NCBI RefSeq assembly: GCF_014359565.1
Contig: NZ_JACIZD010000001.1
Span: 372,001 to 436,000 of the forward strand
Length of the DNA stretch: 64,000 bases
Origin: Immundisolibacter sp.
Lineage (GTDB): Bacteria > Pseudomonadota > Gammaproteobacteria > Immundisolibacterales > Immundisolibacteraceae
Reading direction: 5' to 3'
Below the pieces are notes generated by a model. It saw only the letters and a list, made by a program, of their open reading frames with translations. It did not search any database and was not told the origin of the DNA. The position numbers and the translations under genes are program-made. Shown one piece after another: positions 45,261 through 52,954 of the stretch (position 1 is its first letter; the number at the start of each line of letters is the position of its first letter).

Positions 45261-46616
45261 ATGACCGACTACGCTGGTCTGGTATCGGCGGCGGGCGCCA
45301 TGCAGCGCCGCCAGATGTACGCCGACCCTGCCGTCTACGAACAGGAGCTGGAGCGCATCTTCGGCCGCTGCTGGCTGTTTCTGGTCCACGAGTCGCAGAT
45401 CCCGCAGCCGGGCGACTTCTTTCGCACCTTCATGGGCGAGGACGACGTGCTGGTGGTGCGCCAAAAGGACCGCTCGATCAAGGCCTTCCTGAACACCTGC
45501 ACGCACCGCGGTAACCGCCTGTGCCGGGCCGACCGCGGCAACGCCAAGGCCTTTGCCTGCAACTACCACGGCTGGGCCTTCGGCGCCGACGGCGCGCTGG
45601 TCAACGTGCCGCTGGAGAAGGACGCCTACTTCAGCGAAATTGACAAATCCCGCTTCGGCCTGGTCGAGGTCGAGCAGGTGGCTTCCTACAAGGGCCTGGT
45701 GTTTGGCTGTTTCGATCGCGGCGCGCCCAGCCTGGCCGATTACCTCGGCGACATGAAGTGGTACCTGGACGTGTGGCTGGATGCCCTGCCGGGTGGCAGC
45801 GTGCTGCTCGGCGAGGCGCAGAAGGTGGAAATCCCCACCAACTGGAAGCTGCCGGTCGAGAACGTCTGCGGCGACGGCTACCACCTCGGCTGGGCCCATG
45901 CCGGCGCCATGAAGGCCGTGCAGAGCATGGATTTTTCGGGCTTCACGGTGGGCAACGCCAGCGTGGATCTCGAAGGCGGGCTGTCCATTGCCGGCCTGAA
46001 CGGCCACTCGCTGCTGGCCACGCTCGATGGCGTGTCCGGCTACAGCTTCTATCCGGACAATGGCGACATCATGCGCTGGCTGGAGGCCAACCGGCCGACG
46101 GTGATCGAGCGCCTCGGGCGCGTGCGCGGCGAGAAGTTCTGGGGCTCGCAGCTGAACTTCACCATCTTCCCGAACCTGCAGTTCCTGCCGGGCCTGAACT
46201 GGTTCCGCGTCTACCACCCCAAGGGCCCGGGCCGCATCGAGCAGTGGACCTGGGCCATGGCCGAGCAGGCCATGCCGGAAGCCATCAAGCAGCGCATCCT
46301 GGACAACCAGCTGCTCACCTTCGGCCCGGCCGGACTGTTCGACAACGACGACGGCGACAACCTGGCCGCCTGCACCGAGCAGTCGCGCGGCTGGCGCACC
46401 CGGCAGATGGACGTCTACACCAACATGGCCCAGGGCCACAGCGGCCGCCGCCCCGGCCTGCCGGGCGACATCGCCGTCGGCGTGGTCAGCGAGCACAACC
46501 AGCGCTACTTCTACCGCCGCTGGCAGGAACACATGGCCGCCGCCGACTGGCGCGCGGTGCCCCAGTACAACCTCAATTCCCTGCACGCTGCGGAGGGCCT
46601 GGCCCATGCCGGCTGA
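45261..46616 (+). CDS. Rieske aromatic-ring-hydroxylating dioxygenase, alpha subunit (first)
   Basis: This 451-residue large subunit has Rieske [2Fe-2S] ligands Cys80-His82 and Cys100-His103 (CTHRGN, CNYHGW). The mononuclear Fe(II) ligands are His208 and His213, with the electron-bridging Asp205 (CGDGYHLGWAH). It would add O2 to an aromatic ring as a cis-diol, or hydroxylate a side chain. The ATG at 45261 follows GAGGAGGAG. It overlaps its beta subunit gene by 11 bp. No ferredoxin or reductase is in this cluster, so electrons must come from elsewhere. Confidence 0.94.
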   Translation: MTDYAGLVSAAGAMQRRQMYADPAVYEQELERIFGRCWLFLVHESQIPQPGDFFRTFMGEDDVLVVRQKDRSIKAFLNTCTHRGNRLCRADRGNAKAFACNYHGWAFGADGALVNVPLEKDAYFSEIDKSRFGLVEVEQVASYKGLVFGCFDRGAPSLADYLGDMKWYLDVWLDALPGGSVLLGEAQKVEIPTNWKLPVENVCGDGYHLGWAHAGAMKAVQSMDFSGFTVGNASVDLEGGLSIAGLNGHSLLATLDGVSGYSFYPDNGDIMRWLEANRPTVIERLGRVRGEKFWGSQLNFTIFPNLQFLPGLNWFRVYHPKGPGRIEQWTWAMAEQAMPEAIKQRILDNQLLTFGPAGLFDNDDGDNLAACTEQSRGWRTRQMDVYTNMAQGHSGRRPGLPGDIAVGVVSEHNQRYFYRRWQEHMAAADWRAVPQYNLNSLHAAEGLAHAG

Positions 46617-47133
46617 AACGCACGCCCTGCTGTCCATCGACCAGCATCTGGCGCTGACGCAGACGCTGTACCGCGAAGCCCGCCTGCTCGACGAGGAACG
46701 CTACGCCGACTGGCTGGAGCTGCTGGCCGATGACGTGCATTACCGGATGCCGCTGACGGCACGCCGCTTTCGGGCCGACCGCAGCGCCGCGCTGGCCGAG
46801 GGGCCGGGCTACGTGTTCGATGACGACAAGGGCCGCCTCGGTCTGCGCGTGCAGCGCCTGGAATCGGGCCTGGTGTGGGCCGAGGACCCGCGCAACCGGG
46901 TACGGCGCATCGTCAGCAACGTCGAGATTTATCGGGCCGAAACTGACGGCGAGGCCACGGTCCATTCCGTGATCGAGGTGCACCGCAGCCGCATCGACGC
47001 CCAGCAGCGGCGCCTGACCGCTGGTCGTACCGACCTGTGGCGCCTGGAAGGAGGCAGCTGGCGTCTGGTGCAGCGGCTGATCCAGTTCGACCACCCAGTG
47101 GTGATCGACAGCAATCTGAACGTGTTTTTCTAA
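46606..47133 (+). CDS. Ring-hydroxylating dioxygenase, beta subunit (first)
   Basis: This 175-residue small subunit has the cystatin-like fold pattern (YREARLLDEERYADWLELLA, DDVHYRMP, ending VIDSNLNVFF). It stabilises the alpha3beta3 hexamer. It overlaps the first alpha gene by 11 bp and is followed 19 bp later by the second alpha gene, with GAGGAGG between. Confidence 0.92.
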   Translation: MPAETHALLSIDQHLALTQTLYREARLLDEERYADWLELLADDVHYRMPLTARRFRADRSAALAEGPGYVFDDDKGRLGLRVQRLESGLVWAEDPRNRVRRIVSNVEIYRAETDGEATVHSVIEVHRSRIDAQQRRLTAGRTDLWRLEGGSWRLVQRLIQFDHPVVIDSNLNVFF

Positions 47134-47152
47134 AGACGAGGAGGAGGCGCCC

Positions 47153-48493
47153 ATGAGACCCCACGAGCAGGCACAGCCACCGCAGGACTATTTCCGTTAT
47201 GTGAACGTCGACGCCGGCTGGGTCGACCGGCGCATTTTCTGGGACGAGGCCATCTACGAGCGCGAGCTGGAGGCCATCTTCGCCCGCTGCTGGCAGTTCG
47301 TGGCGCACGACTCGCAAATCCCGAACGCCGGGGATTTCGTCACCACCTACCTCGGCGAGGACGGCGTGATCGTGTCCCGCCATACCGACGGCAAGGTGTA
47401 TGTGTACCTGAACGCCTGCCCGCACCGCGGCAACAAGATCTGCTTTGCCGACGAGGGCAACGCGCGCCGCTTCACCTGCAACTACCACGGCTGGGCCTTC
47501 AGCACGGCCGGCGAGCTGACCGGCCTGCCCAGCGAGCGCGAAGCCTATGACGCCGGCGACATCGACAAGGCCGCCTGGGGGCCGCGCCGGGCGCGGGTCG
47601 AAACCTACAAGGGCATGATCTTCGCCACCTTCGATCCGGACGCGCCCGGCCTGGAGGAATACCTCGGCGACTACCGCTGGTACCTGGACGCGTTCCTGGA
47701 CAACGACGAGGGCGGCATCGAGTTCCTGCCCGGCACCATCAAGTCCTACGCCAACGCCAACTGGAAGTTCGGTGTCGAGAACTTCATCGGCGACGCCTAC
47801 CACGCCTGGTGGACGCACGACTCGGGCGGCCGCGCCATGATGGGCGGGCCGTTCCCGGCCTACGACCCGAAGGACACCTATCACGCCAGCGTCAACGGTC
47901 ACGGCTGGGAGTTCGCGCTGGAAGGATTTGGCGACATCGCCATCCTGGGTTCGCAGGAAGTCATCGACTACTACGCGGCGCTCAAGCCGAAGATCGCCGC
48001 CCGGCTGGGCGAACTGCGCGCGCGCCTGTTCGGCTCGCTGGCCTCGGCCGCCATGTTCCCGAACATGACCTTCCTGCCCGGCATCCACACCTTTCGCATG
48101 TGGCTGCCGCGCGGCCCGCGCAAGCTCGAACTGCGGGTCTGGACGGTGGTGCCGAAAAACGCCCCGCAGTCGGTCAAGCAGGCCATCAACATCGGCTGCA
48201 ACATGACCTTCAACCCCGCCGGCACGCTGGAGATGGACGACGGCGAGAACTGGGAGGGCAACACTCGCACCAACCGCGGCTGGGTCAGCCGGCACGAGAA
48301 GCTGCACTACGGCTGCGGCAAGAGCCGCCAGATCGAGCACCCGGAACTGCCGGGCATCGTCCACGAGGGCCAGTTCAACGACGCCAACCAGCGCCTGTTC
48401 TACCAGCGCTGGGCGGACCTGATGAACGCCAAATCCTGGTCCGACGTGCCGCAGCGTTACGCGCCGCGCTACGCCGGCCGGCCCACCCGCTGA
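47153..48493 (+). CDS. Rieske aromatic-ring-hydroxylating dioxygenase, alpha subunit (second)
   Basis: This 446-residue large subunit is homologous to the first. Rieske ligands are Cys89-His91 and Cys109-His112, and catalytic iron ligands His217 and His222, with Asp214 (IGDAYHAWWTH). The substrate-pocket region differs from the first alpha subunit, which suggests a different substrate or position of attack. It is followed 13 bp later by its own beta subunit gene. Confidence 0.94.
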   Translation: MRPHEQAQPPQDYFRYVNVDAGWVDRRIFWDEAIYERELEAIFARCWQFVAHDSQIPNAGDFVTTYLGEDGVIVSRHTDGKVYVYLNACPHRGNKICFADEGNARRFTCNYHGWAFSTAGELTGLPSEREAYDAGDIDKAAWGPRRARVETYKGMIFATFDPDAPGLEEYLGDYRWYLDAFLDNDEGGIEFLPGTIKSYANANWKFGVENFIGDAYHAWWTHDSGGRAMMGGPFPAYDPKDTYHASVNGHGWEFALEGFGDIAILGSQEVIDYYAALKPKIAARLGELRARLFGSLASAAMFPNMTFLPGIHTFRMWLPRGPRKLELRVWTVVPKNAPQSVKQAINIGCNMTFNPAGTLEMDDGENWEGNTRTNRGWVSRHEKLHYGCGKSRQIEHPELPGIVHEGQFNDANQRLFYQRWADLMNAKSWSDVPQRYAPRYAGRPTR

Positions 48494-48506
48494 CCGGAGA
48501 GCGCCC

Positions 48507-49049
48507 ATGAACGCCATCGCCAGGGACGTGCAGGCAGCCGCGCAGCCGCCATCACCGGAGCTGATAAGCGAAGTCCAGCAGTTCTACTACCGCGAAGCGC
48601 GCCTGAAGGACCGCCAGGACTACCGCGCCTGGCTGGCGCTGCTGACGCCCGACGTCCACTACTGGATGCCGGCCCGCGTGCAGCGCTACCGGCGCGACGA
48701 GCGCGCGCCATCCGTGCTGCACAGCGCCTACTACAACGACCATCTCGAGCACCTGGAAAAGCGCATTGCGCGCCTGGAAACCGGCACCTGCTGGACCGAA
48801 GACCCGGCCACGCGCACCGCGCACTTGGTGCACAACGTGGAGGTCGAGCACACGGATGATCCCGACCAATACCGCGTGCATTCCATCTCGGTCGTGTACC
48901 GCAACATCAACGAGGACGAGGAGCACACCCTGCACTGCCTGCGCGAGGACCTGCTGCGGCGCGTGGACGGGCAGCTGCGCATCGCCCGGCGCCTGCTGAC
49001 CGCGCAGCAGAATATCTTCATGAACAAAAGCCTGAACGTATTCCCCTGA
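48507..49049 (+). CDS. Ring-hydroxylating dioxygenase, beta subunit (second)
   Basis: This 180-residue small subunit (YYREARLKDRQDYRAWLALL, TPDVHYWMPARVQRY, ending FMNKSLNVFP) is paralogous to the first beta. GGAGAG lies upstream of the ATG. The membrane hydroxylase gene starts nine bases after its stop, so the five genes 45261-50195 read as one operon. Confidence 0.92.
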   Translation: MNAIARDVQAAAQPPSPELISEVQQFYYREARLKDRQDYRAWLALLTPDVHYWMPARVQRYRRDERAPSVLHSAYYNDHLEHLEKRIARLETGTCWTEDPATRTAHLVHNVEVEHTDDPDQYRVHSISVVYRNINEDEEHTLHCLREDLLRRVDGQLRIARRLLTAQQNIFMNKSLNVFP

Positions 49050-49058
49050 GGAAGCCCT

Positions 49059-50195
49059 GTGACCGATTACCTGCGTTATTACCTGTGCTCGCTGGTGGTG
49101 CTGGCCGGCATCGTCGGCTTCATGCTCGGCGGCTGGTGGATGTGGGCCGGCGTGGGCACGTTCTTCGTGCTGGCCGGGCTGGACGCCGTATCGCGGCCGG
49201 ATCATTCCGTGCGTCGCTTCCGGTACCCGCGCCTGGCCGATGTGCCGCTGTACCTGCACTGCGTGCTGATGGTGGCGCTGTACGCCGCCTTTGCGTGGCG
49301 CATGCAGGCCGGGCTTGGGGTGCAGGGCGCCGTGGCGACGGTGCTGGTGCTGGCCGGCGCGGTCGCCTCGCTGGTGTGGCTGAACGCGGTTCCGAACGTG
49401 CCGGTGGCGCACGAGCTCATGCACCGCAAGGACTGGCTCTCGCGCGGCTTGGCCAAGTTCATCAGCGCCATGTTTGCCGACGCGCACCGCGACATTCCGC
49501 ACCTGTACACGCACCACATCCATTTCGATACCGAAGCGGACGCCGACTACGCGCCGCGCGGCAGCAGCGTGTATCCGTTCATGTGGCGCTGTACCAAGCG
49601 CAATTTCGAGGAACTGCTGATCGCCGCCCGCAAGCGGCAGGCGGTTACCGGCGCCGCACTGTGGTCGCCGCGCAACTTCCTGTTCTGGGAATTCGCGTTG
49701 CTGCTGTCGATCCCGCTGGCGGTGGGCCTGTACGGCGGCCCGCTGGCCGGCGCGTTGACCCTGCTGGCGCAGATCAGCAGCAAGTTCTTCCTGGAGGCGC
49801 TCAATTACATCCAGCACTACGGCCTGGTGCGCGTGCCCGGTTCACCGACCCGGCTGCACCACACCTGGAACCACCTGACCTGGATCGACCGCACCATCGG
49901 CTACGAGATCACCACCCACGTCGATCACCACATCGATCCGGACCTGCGCTTCGACCAGCTGGTGCCGCACCCGGATGCGCCGCAGATGCCGAACCTGTTC
50001 GTGTGCGCCGTCAGCGCCTTCATCCCGCCGCTGTGGTTCGCGCGCATTGCCAAGCCGCTGCTCAAGGACTGGGATTTGCGCTTCGCCAGTCCGCAGGAGC
50101 GGCAGATCGCCCGCGAAGCCAACCGCCGGGCCGGCTGGCCGGATTGGTTGGCCGAGCAGAGCGAAGCTCCGTTCGCTCAAGGCGCCCCCGCCTGA
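49059..50195 (+). CDS. AlkB/XylM-type membrane di-iron hydroxylase
   Basis: This 378-residue membrane protein has the histidine boxes of the AlkB/XylM/p-cymene monooxygenase family: HELMH (118-122), HLYTHH (148-153) and THVDHH (286-291), plus NYIQHYG (249-255). Several hydrophobic helices surround them. The family uses two irons to hydroxylate alkanes or methyl groups on aromatic rings, with electrons from a rubredoxin or reductase not encoded here. GTG start at 49059 after GAGGAAGCC. Association with two ring dioxygenases suggests an alkyl-aromatic pathway. Fragments of a second copy lie downstream. Confidence 0.9.
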   Translation: MTDYLRYYLCSLVVLAGIVGFMLGGWWMWAGVGTFFVLAGLDAVSRPDHSVRRFRYPRLADVPLYLHCVLMVALYAAFAWRMQAGLGVQGAVATVLVLAGAVASLVWLNAVPNVPVAHELMHRKDWLSRGLAKFISAMFADAHRDIPHLYTHHIHFDTEADADYAPRGSSVYPFMWRCTKRNFEELLIAARKRQAVTGAALWSPRNFLFWEFALLLSIPLAVGLYGGPLAGALTLLAQISSKFFLEALNYIQHYGLVRVPGSPTRLHHTWNHLTWIDRTIGYEITTHVDHHIDPDLRFDQLVPHPDAPQMPNLFVCAVSAFIPPLWFARIAKPLLKDWDLRFASPQERQIAREANRRAGWPDWLAEQSEAPFAQGAPA

Positions 50196-50238
50196 TTGCC
50201 GGGCGACGGCGCCTCACGCGTGCCGCCGTTCCTGCAGA

Positions 50239-50270
50239 TGGTGGGCCTGTGGGACTCGAACCCACAAGCG
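50239..50270 (-). other. tRNA 3'-end-like fragment
   Basis: On the minus strand GTGGG-TTCGAGT-CCCAC forms a perfect T arm, followed by AGGCCCA and CCA, as at the 3' end of a tRNA (tRNA-His-like). The D and anticodon arms are absent, so it is not a gene. Such pieces are left at attachment sites of elements that integrate into tRNA genes. Confidence 0.4.
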
Positions 50271-50315
50271 ATAGGGTATTGGCGGCACCGTTGTGTGGCC
50301 TGCAGCCGCGCGCCA

Positions 50316-50487
50316 TCAAACTTTGATAGGGCCGCACATTCCTGTGAAGGTCAGCGCATTCCAGGTCTTCTTGATTGCTCGTCCGGTCTCTTGGCTCACA
50401 AACAGCGACGACCGGCTGCCGTGGGGCCTGCCAAGGAAATAGGGGCGCATCGTTTCCCATGTCTCGGCTATCTCTGCCAGTGCCAGC
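50316..50487 (-). other. Unrecognised coding-like remnant, possibly recombinase debris
   Basis: A minus-strand frame (LAEIAETWETMRPYFLGRP, SLFVSQETGRAIKKTWNAL) does not resemble the shadow proteins around it. SLFVSQETGR..W..L faintly recalls the C-terminal region of tyrosine integrases, which would suit the tRNA-like piece beside it. No catalytic residues are identifiable, so the call is tentative. Confidence 0.2.
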
Positions 50488-50630
50488 CGCCTTTGCCTGG
50501 CGGATGCAGGCCGGGCTCGGGGTTCAGGGTGCCGTGGCCGACCGTGCTGGTGCTGGCCGGCGCGGTCGCCTCGCTGGTGTGGCTGAACGCGGTTCCGAAC
50601 GTGCCGGTGGCGCACGAGCTCATGCACCGC
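50485..50630 (+). pseudogene. N-terminal-to-middle fragment of a second AlkB-type hydroxylase gene
   Basis: These 146 bp are nearly identical to 49284-49427 in the intact hydroxylase, coding for AFAWRMQAGLGVQGAVA and then VLVLAGAVASLVWLNAV up to HELMHR. A short indel near 50540 shifts the frame. The match ends abruptly after the first histidine box. Together with 51763-51957 it is what remains of a second gene copy. Confidence 0.85.
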
Positions 50631-50763
50631 TCCTGTTCGACTTTTAACTGGACACTACTTGAGGCTGACCGTGAACTGAGGCGCGCGCTCCGTGTCGGTT
50701 GCCGCCCCCGACACCGAAGTCGGGCACCGGCATGGCCCGTGGCAGGCCTCTGCGATTCGGGGG

Positions 50764-50792
50764 TTGACGCCGCATTGCACGGAAAATAGGAT
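50764..50792 (+). promoter_or_regulatory. Sigma-70-like promoter upstream of the PEP-CTERM gene
   Basis: TTGACG and TAGGAT are separated by 17 bp and lie 103 bp upstream of the start codon. The remaining sequence 50631-50894 holds no supported gene. Confidence 0.45.
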
Positions 50793-50894
50793 GCTGGTAC
50801 GGTCGGACCCGAACCACTCCCTTGGCCCCTGGCCCGGCAGATCTTTCGTCGACATTCACCTCTTGTCAGTAACACGAAGTTCTACGGAGTTCTA

Positions 50895-51500
50895 ATGATG
50901 ATGAACAAACTCGGCTTTGCGGTCACGCTGGCGGGCGCCTTGGCGTTTGCCCCAGTCGCATCGCAGGCAGTGCCTGCAACCTATACCTTCAGCGGCGTCG
51001 GTTCCGGAACCTGGGGCGACGGCTCGACCTTCACCAATACCGACTTCTCCTTCGTGTTCAGCGCCGACACCTCGGACATCGTCGACGATGGTGTCGGCTT
51101 CTTCCGGCTGTACAACGTCGGCGGCAGCTTCAGCGAAGGCGGCTCGACCTTCGCCCTGGCACCGACCAGCACGATCGTGGTTTCCAGCGATCCTTCGCTG
51201 GCGCTCGCGAACTTCTTCAATGCGACTGTCGAGAACGGCCTCGGCGGCATGAATGCAGACCTGATTGGCTATGACCTGTCGGAGTCGCTGGGGCCGCTTG
51301 CACTCTCGCCGCTGACGCCGACCTTCAACGGCGGCAGCTTCGCGTTCGCCGACGGCAACGGGTCGGTGCAGATGACCGGCAACAGCGTGCTGTCATTCCA
51401 GGCGGCGGTCGTGCCGGAACCCAGCACCGTGGCCCTGATGGGACTCGGCTTGGCCGCAATCGGCCTCACGCGTCGCCGCACTGCCGGCGCCGGCCGGTAA
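50895..51500 (+). CDS. PEP-CTERM sorting-domain protein
   Basis: This 201-residue secreted protein has a signal peptide (GFAVTLAGALAFAPVASQA), a Ser/Thr/Gly-rich beta-type body (FSGVGSGTWGDGSTFTNTDF) and the PEP-CTERM tail VPEPSTVALMGLGLAAIGLT then RRR. Such proteins are processed by exosortases and go to the cell surface or matrix. No exosortase is in this window. The ATGATGATG start follows ACGGAG. It sits between the two fragments of the broken hydroxylase copy, so it arrived with the insertion or rearrangement. Confidence 0.9.
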   Translation: MMMNKLGFAVTLAGALAFAPVASQAVPATYTFSGVGSGTWGDGSTFTNTDFSFVFSADTSDIVDDGVGFFRLYNVGGSFSEGGSTFALAPTSTIVVSSDPSLALANFFNATVENGLGGMNADLIGYDLSESLGPLALSPLTPTFNGGSFAFADGNGSVQMTGNSVLSFQAAVVPEPSTVALMGLGLAAIGLTRRRTAGAGR

Positions 51501-51762
51501 CCGCCTCCGCGTGCGCGAGGGCGAGGGCGAGGTTCAGTAGACGACCACCGAGCGGACTGACTCCGCCGCGATTCTTCAACTCGACGCCGTGGGTGATGAG
51601 CGTACGTGTGATCAGCGGGTGGGCGCCGAGTCCCCGTCCATGTACCAGTCGACGATCCCGGGCATGTCGGTTCTCCCGCCCGCGCCACCGAAGGCTGAGC
51701 CTGTCTAGACCCGGCCGCTGACGAGTTGGAACGGTCGCGCACGATCTCCTGTCCAGCGCAGC

Positions 51763-51957
51763 ATGGCATGCATCCTGTGCCCCATCCCTCCGTGGTTCGG
51801 GCGCATCGCCAAGCCGCTGCTCAAGGACCGGGATTTGTGCTTCGCCAGTCTCCAGCAGCGGCAGATCGCCCGCGAGGCCAACCGCAAGGCCGGCTGGCCG
51901 GATTGGCTGGATGAGATGGGAGCTGCGCCTGTCGCCGCAGCAATTGCCGGCGCCTGA
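51763..51957 (+). pseudogene. C-terminal fragment of a second AlkB-type hydroxylase gene
   Basis: The frame PPWFGRIAKPLLKDRDLCFA..QRQIAREANRKAGWPDWLDE closely matches the last 60 residues of the hydroxylase at 49059. It lacks all histidine boxes. No gene is visible in 51501-51762 before it or in the 150 bp after it. It is the downstream half of the broken copy. Confidence 0.85.
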
Positions 51958-52107
51958 GAGGCCCCGCGCGCACCGGAAGTCTCACCGGTCGCGCTGCAAA
52001 TCCCGCCTTGGCGTGCGCGGAACAGGAACATTCGGCGCCCGGGCCTTTTCGCCCTGAGCGCTGGACGCGGCCAGCATCCGGCCGCCCTGTGTTGCCGCGC
52101 CGCAGGC

Positions 52108-52707
52108 TCAGTGAGCCTGGCGGTTTTTCGCATTCAGCGCGCTGGACGAGCCCATCACCCAGTCGGTCCATGCGATACCCAGCGCGGACAGAATGAAAAC
52201 CACGTGGATGATGGTCTGCCACATGACCGCGCCTTCCGTGAGCGCAGTGCATCGCACGCCGGCGGCAGCCGTCGCGCACAGCGGCAGGGCGCCCAGCGTG
52301 CCGGCTTCGATGAACGTCTTGAGCAGATGAATCGACGAAATGCCGATGATCGCCAGCGCCAGCTTCACCTTCAGCACCGTGGCGTTGACGTGCGAGAGCC
52401 ATTCCGGTTGATCCTGGTGGCCCTCGATGCCCAGTCGCGACACAAAGGTCTCGTAGCCGCCCACGATCACCATGATCAGCAGGTTGGAAATCATCACCAC
52501 GTCGATCAGCCCGAGCACGATCAGCATGATTTCCTGCTCGCTCAGCGACACGGCGCCGTGGATCAGATGCCACAACTCCTTCAAAAACAGCACCACGTAC
52601 ACGCCCTGTGCGGCGATCAGGCCCAGATACAGCGGCAACTGCAGCCAGCGTGAGGAAAAAATCAGCGCCGGCAACGGCTTGATCTTGCGCGGTGGGGTGG
52701 ACGTCAT
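52108..52707 (-). CDS. UPF0114/YqhA-family membrane protein
   Basis: This 199-residue inner-membrane protein has four hydrophobic segments (LQLPLYLGLIAAQGVYVVLF, IMLIVLGLIDVVMISNLLIM, KLALAIIGISSIHLL, IIHVVFILSALGIAWTD). The family marks SRWLQLPLYLGL and VGGYETFVSRL are present. Its function is unknown; YqhA-like proteins are small conserved membrane proteins. It is monocistronic on the minus strand. The 247 bp before the next gene show nothing clear. Confidence 0.88.
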   Translation of the reverse strand: MTSTPPRKIKPLPALIFSSRWLQLPLYLGLIAAQGVYVVLFLKELWHLIHGAVSLSEQEIMLIVLGLIDVVMISNLLIMVIVGGYETFVSRLGIEGHQDQPEWLSHVNATVLKVKLALAIIGISSIHLLKTFIEAGTLGALPLCATAAAGVRCTALTEGAVMWQTIIHVVFILSALGIAWTDWVMGSSSALNAKNRQAH

Positions 52708-52954
52708 GAATTAACTGCCTGAACGGTGGGGTGGGGCTTGCGCGTGCAGCGGGCGCGGATGGTAGCCGGACGGCGTGGCTGCGGCAAAGACGCTGGGCGC
52801 TCAGACCGGCACTTCGTGCCACGGGTGCGCACCTGGCAGGAGGCGCTGGAAATGATGGTGGCCGATCAGCCGGCCGGCCCGGAGTCGGGGCATGATGCCG
52901 GCGTGCCGGTATCCTGAACAAAGCGATCCACTCCCCAATCTGGCAAATATCCGA

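Noticed and set aside
50239-50330. A complete tRNA gene on the minus strand
   Set aside because: Only the T arm and acceptor 3' strand fit; no D arm, anticodon arm or 5' acceptor strand follows.
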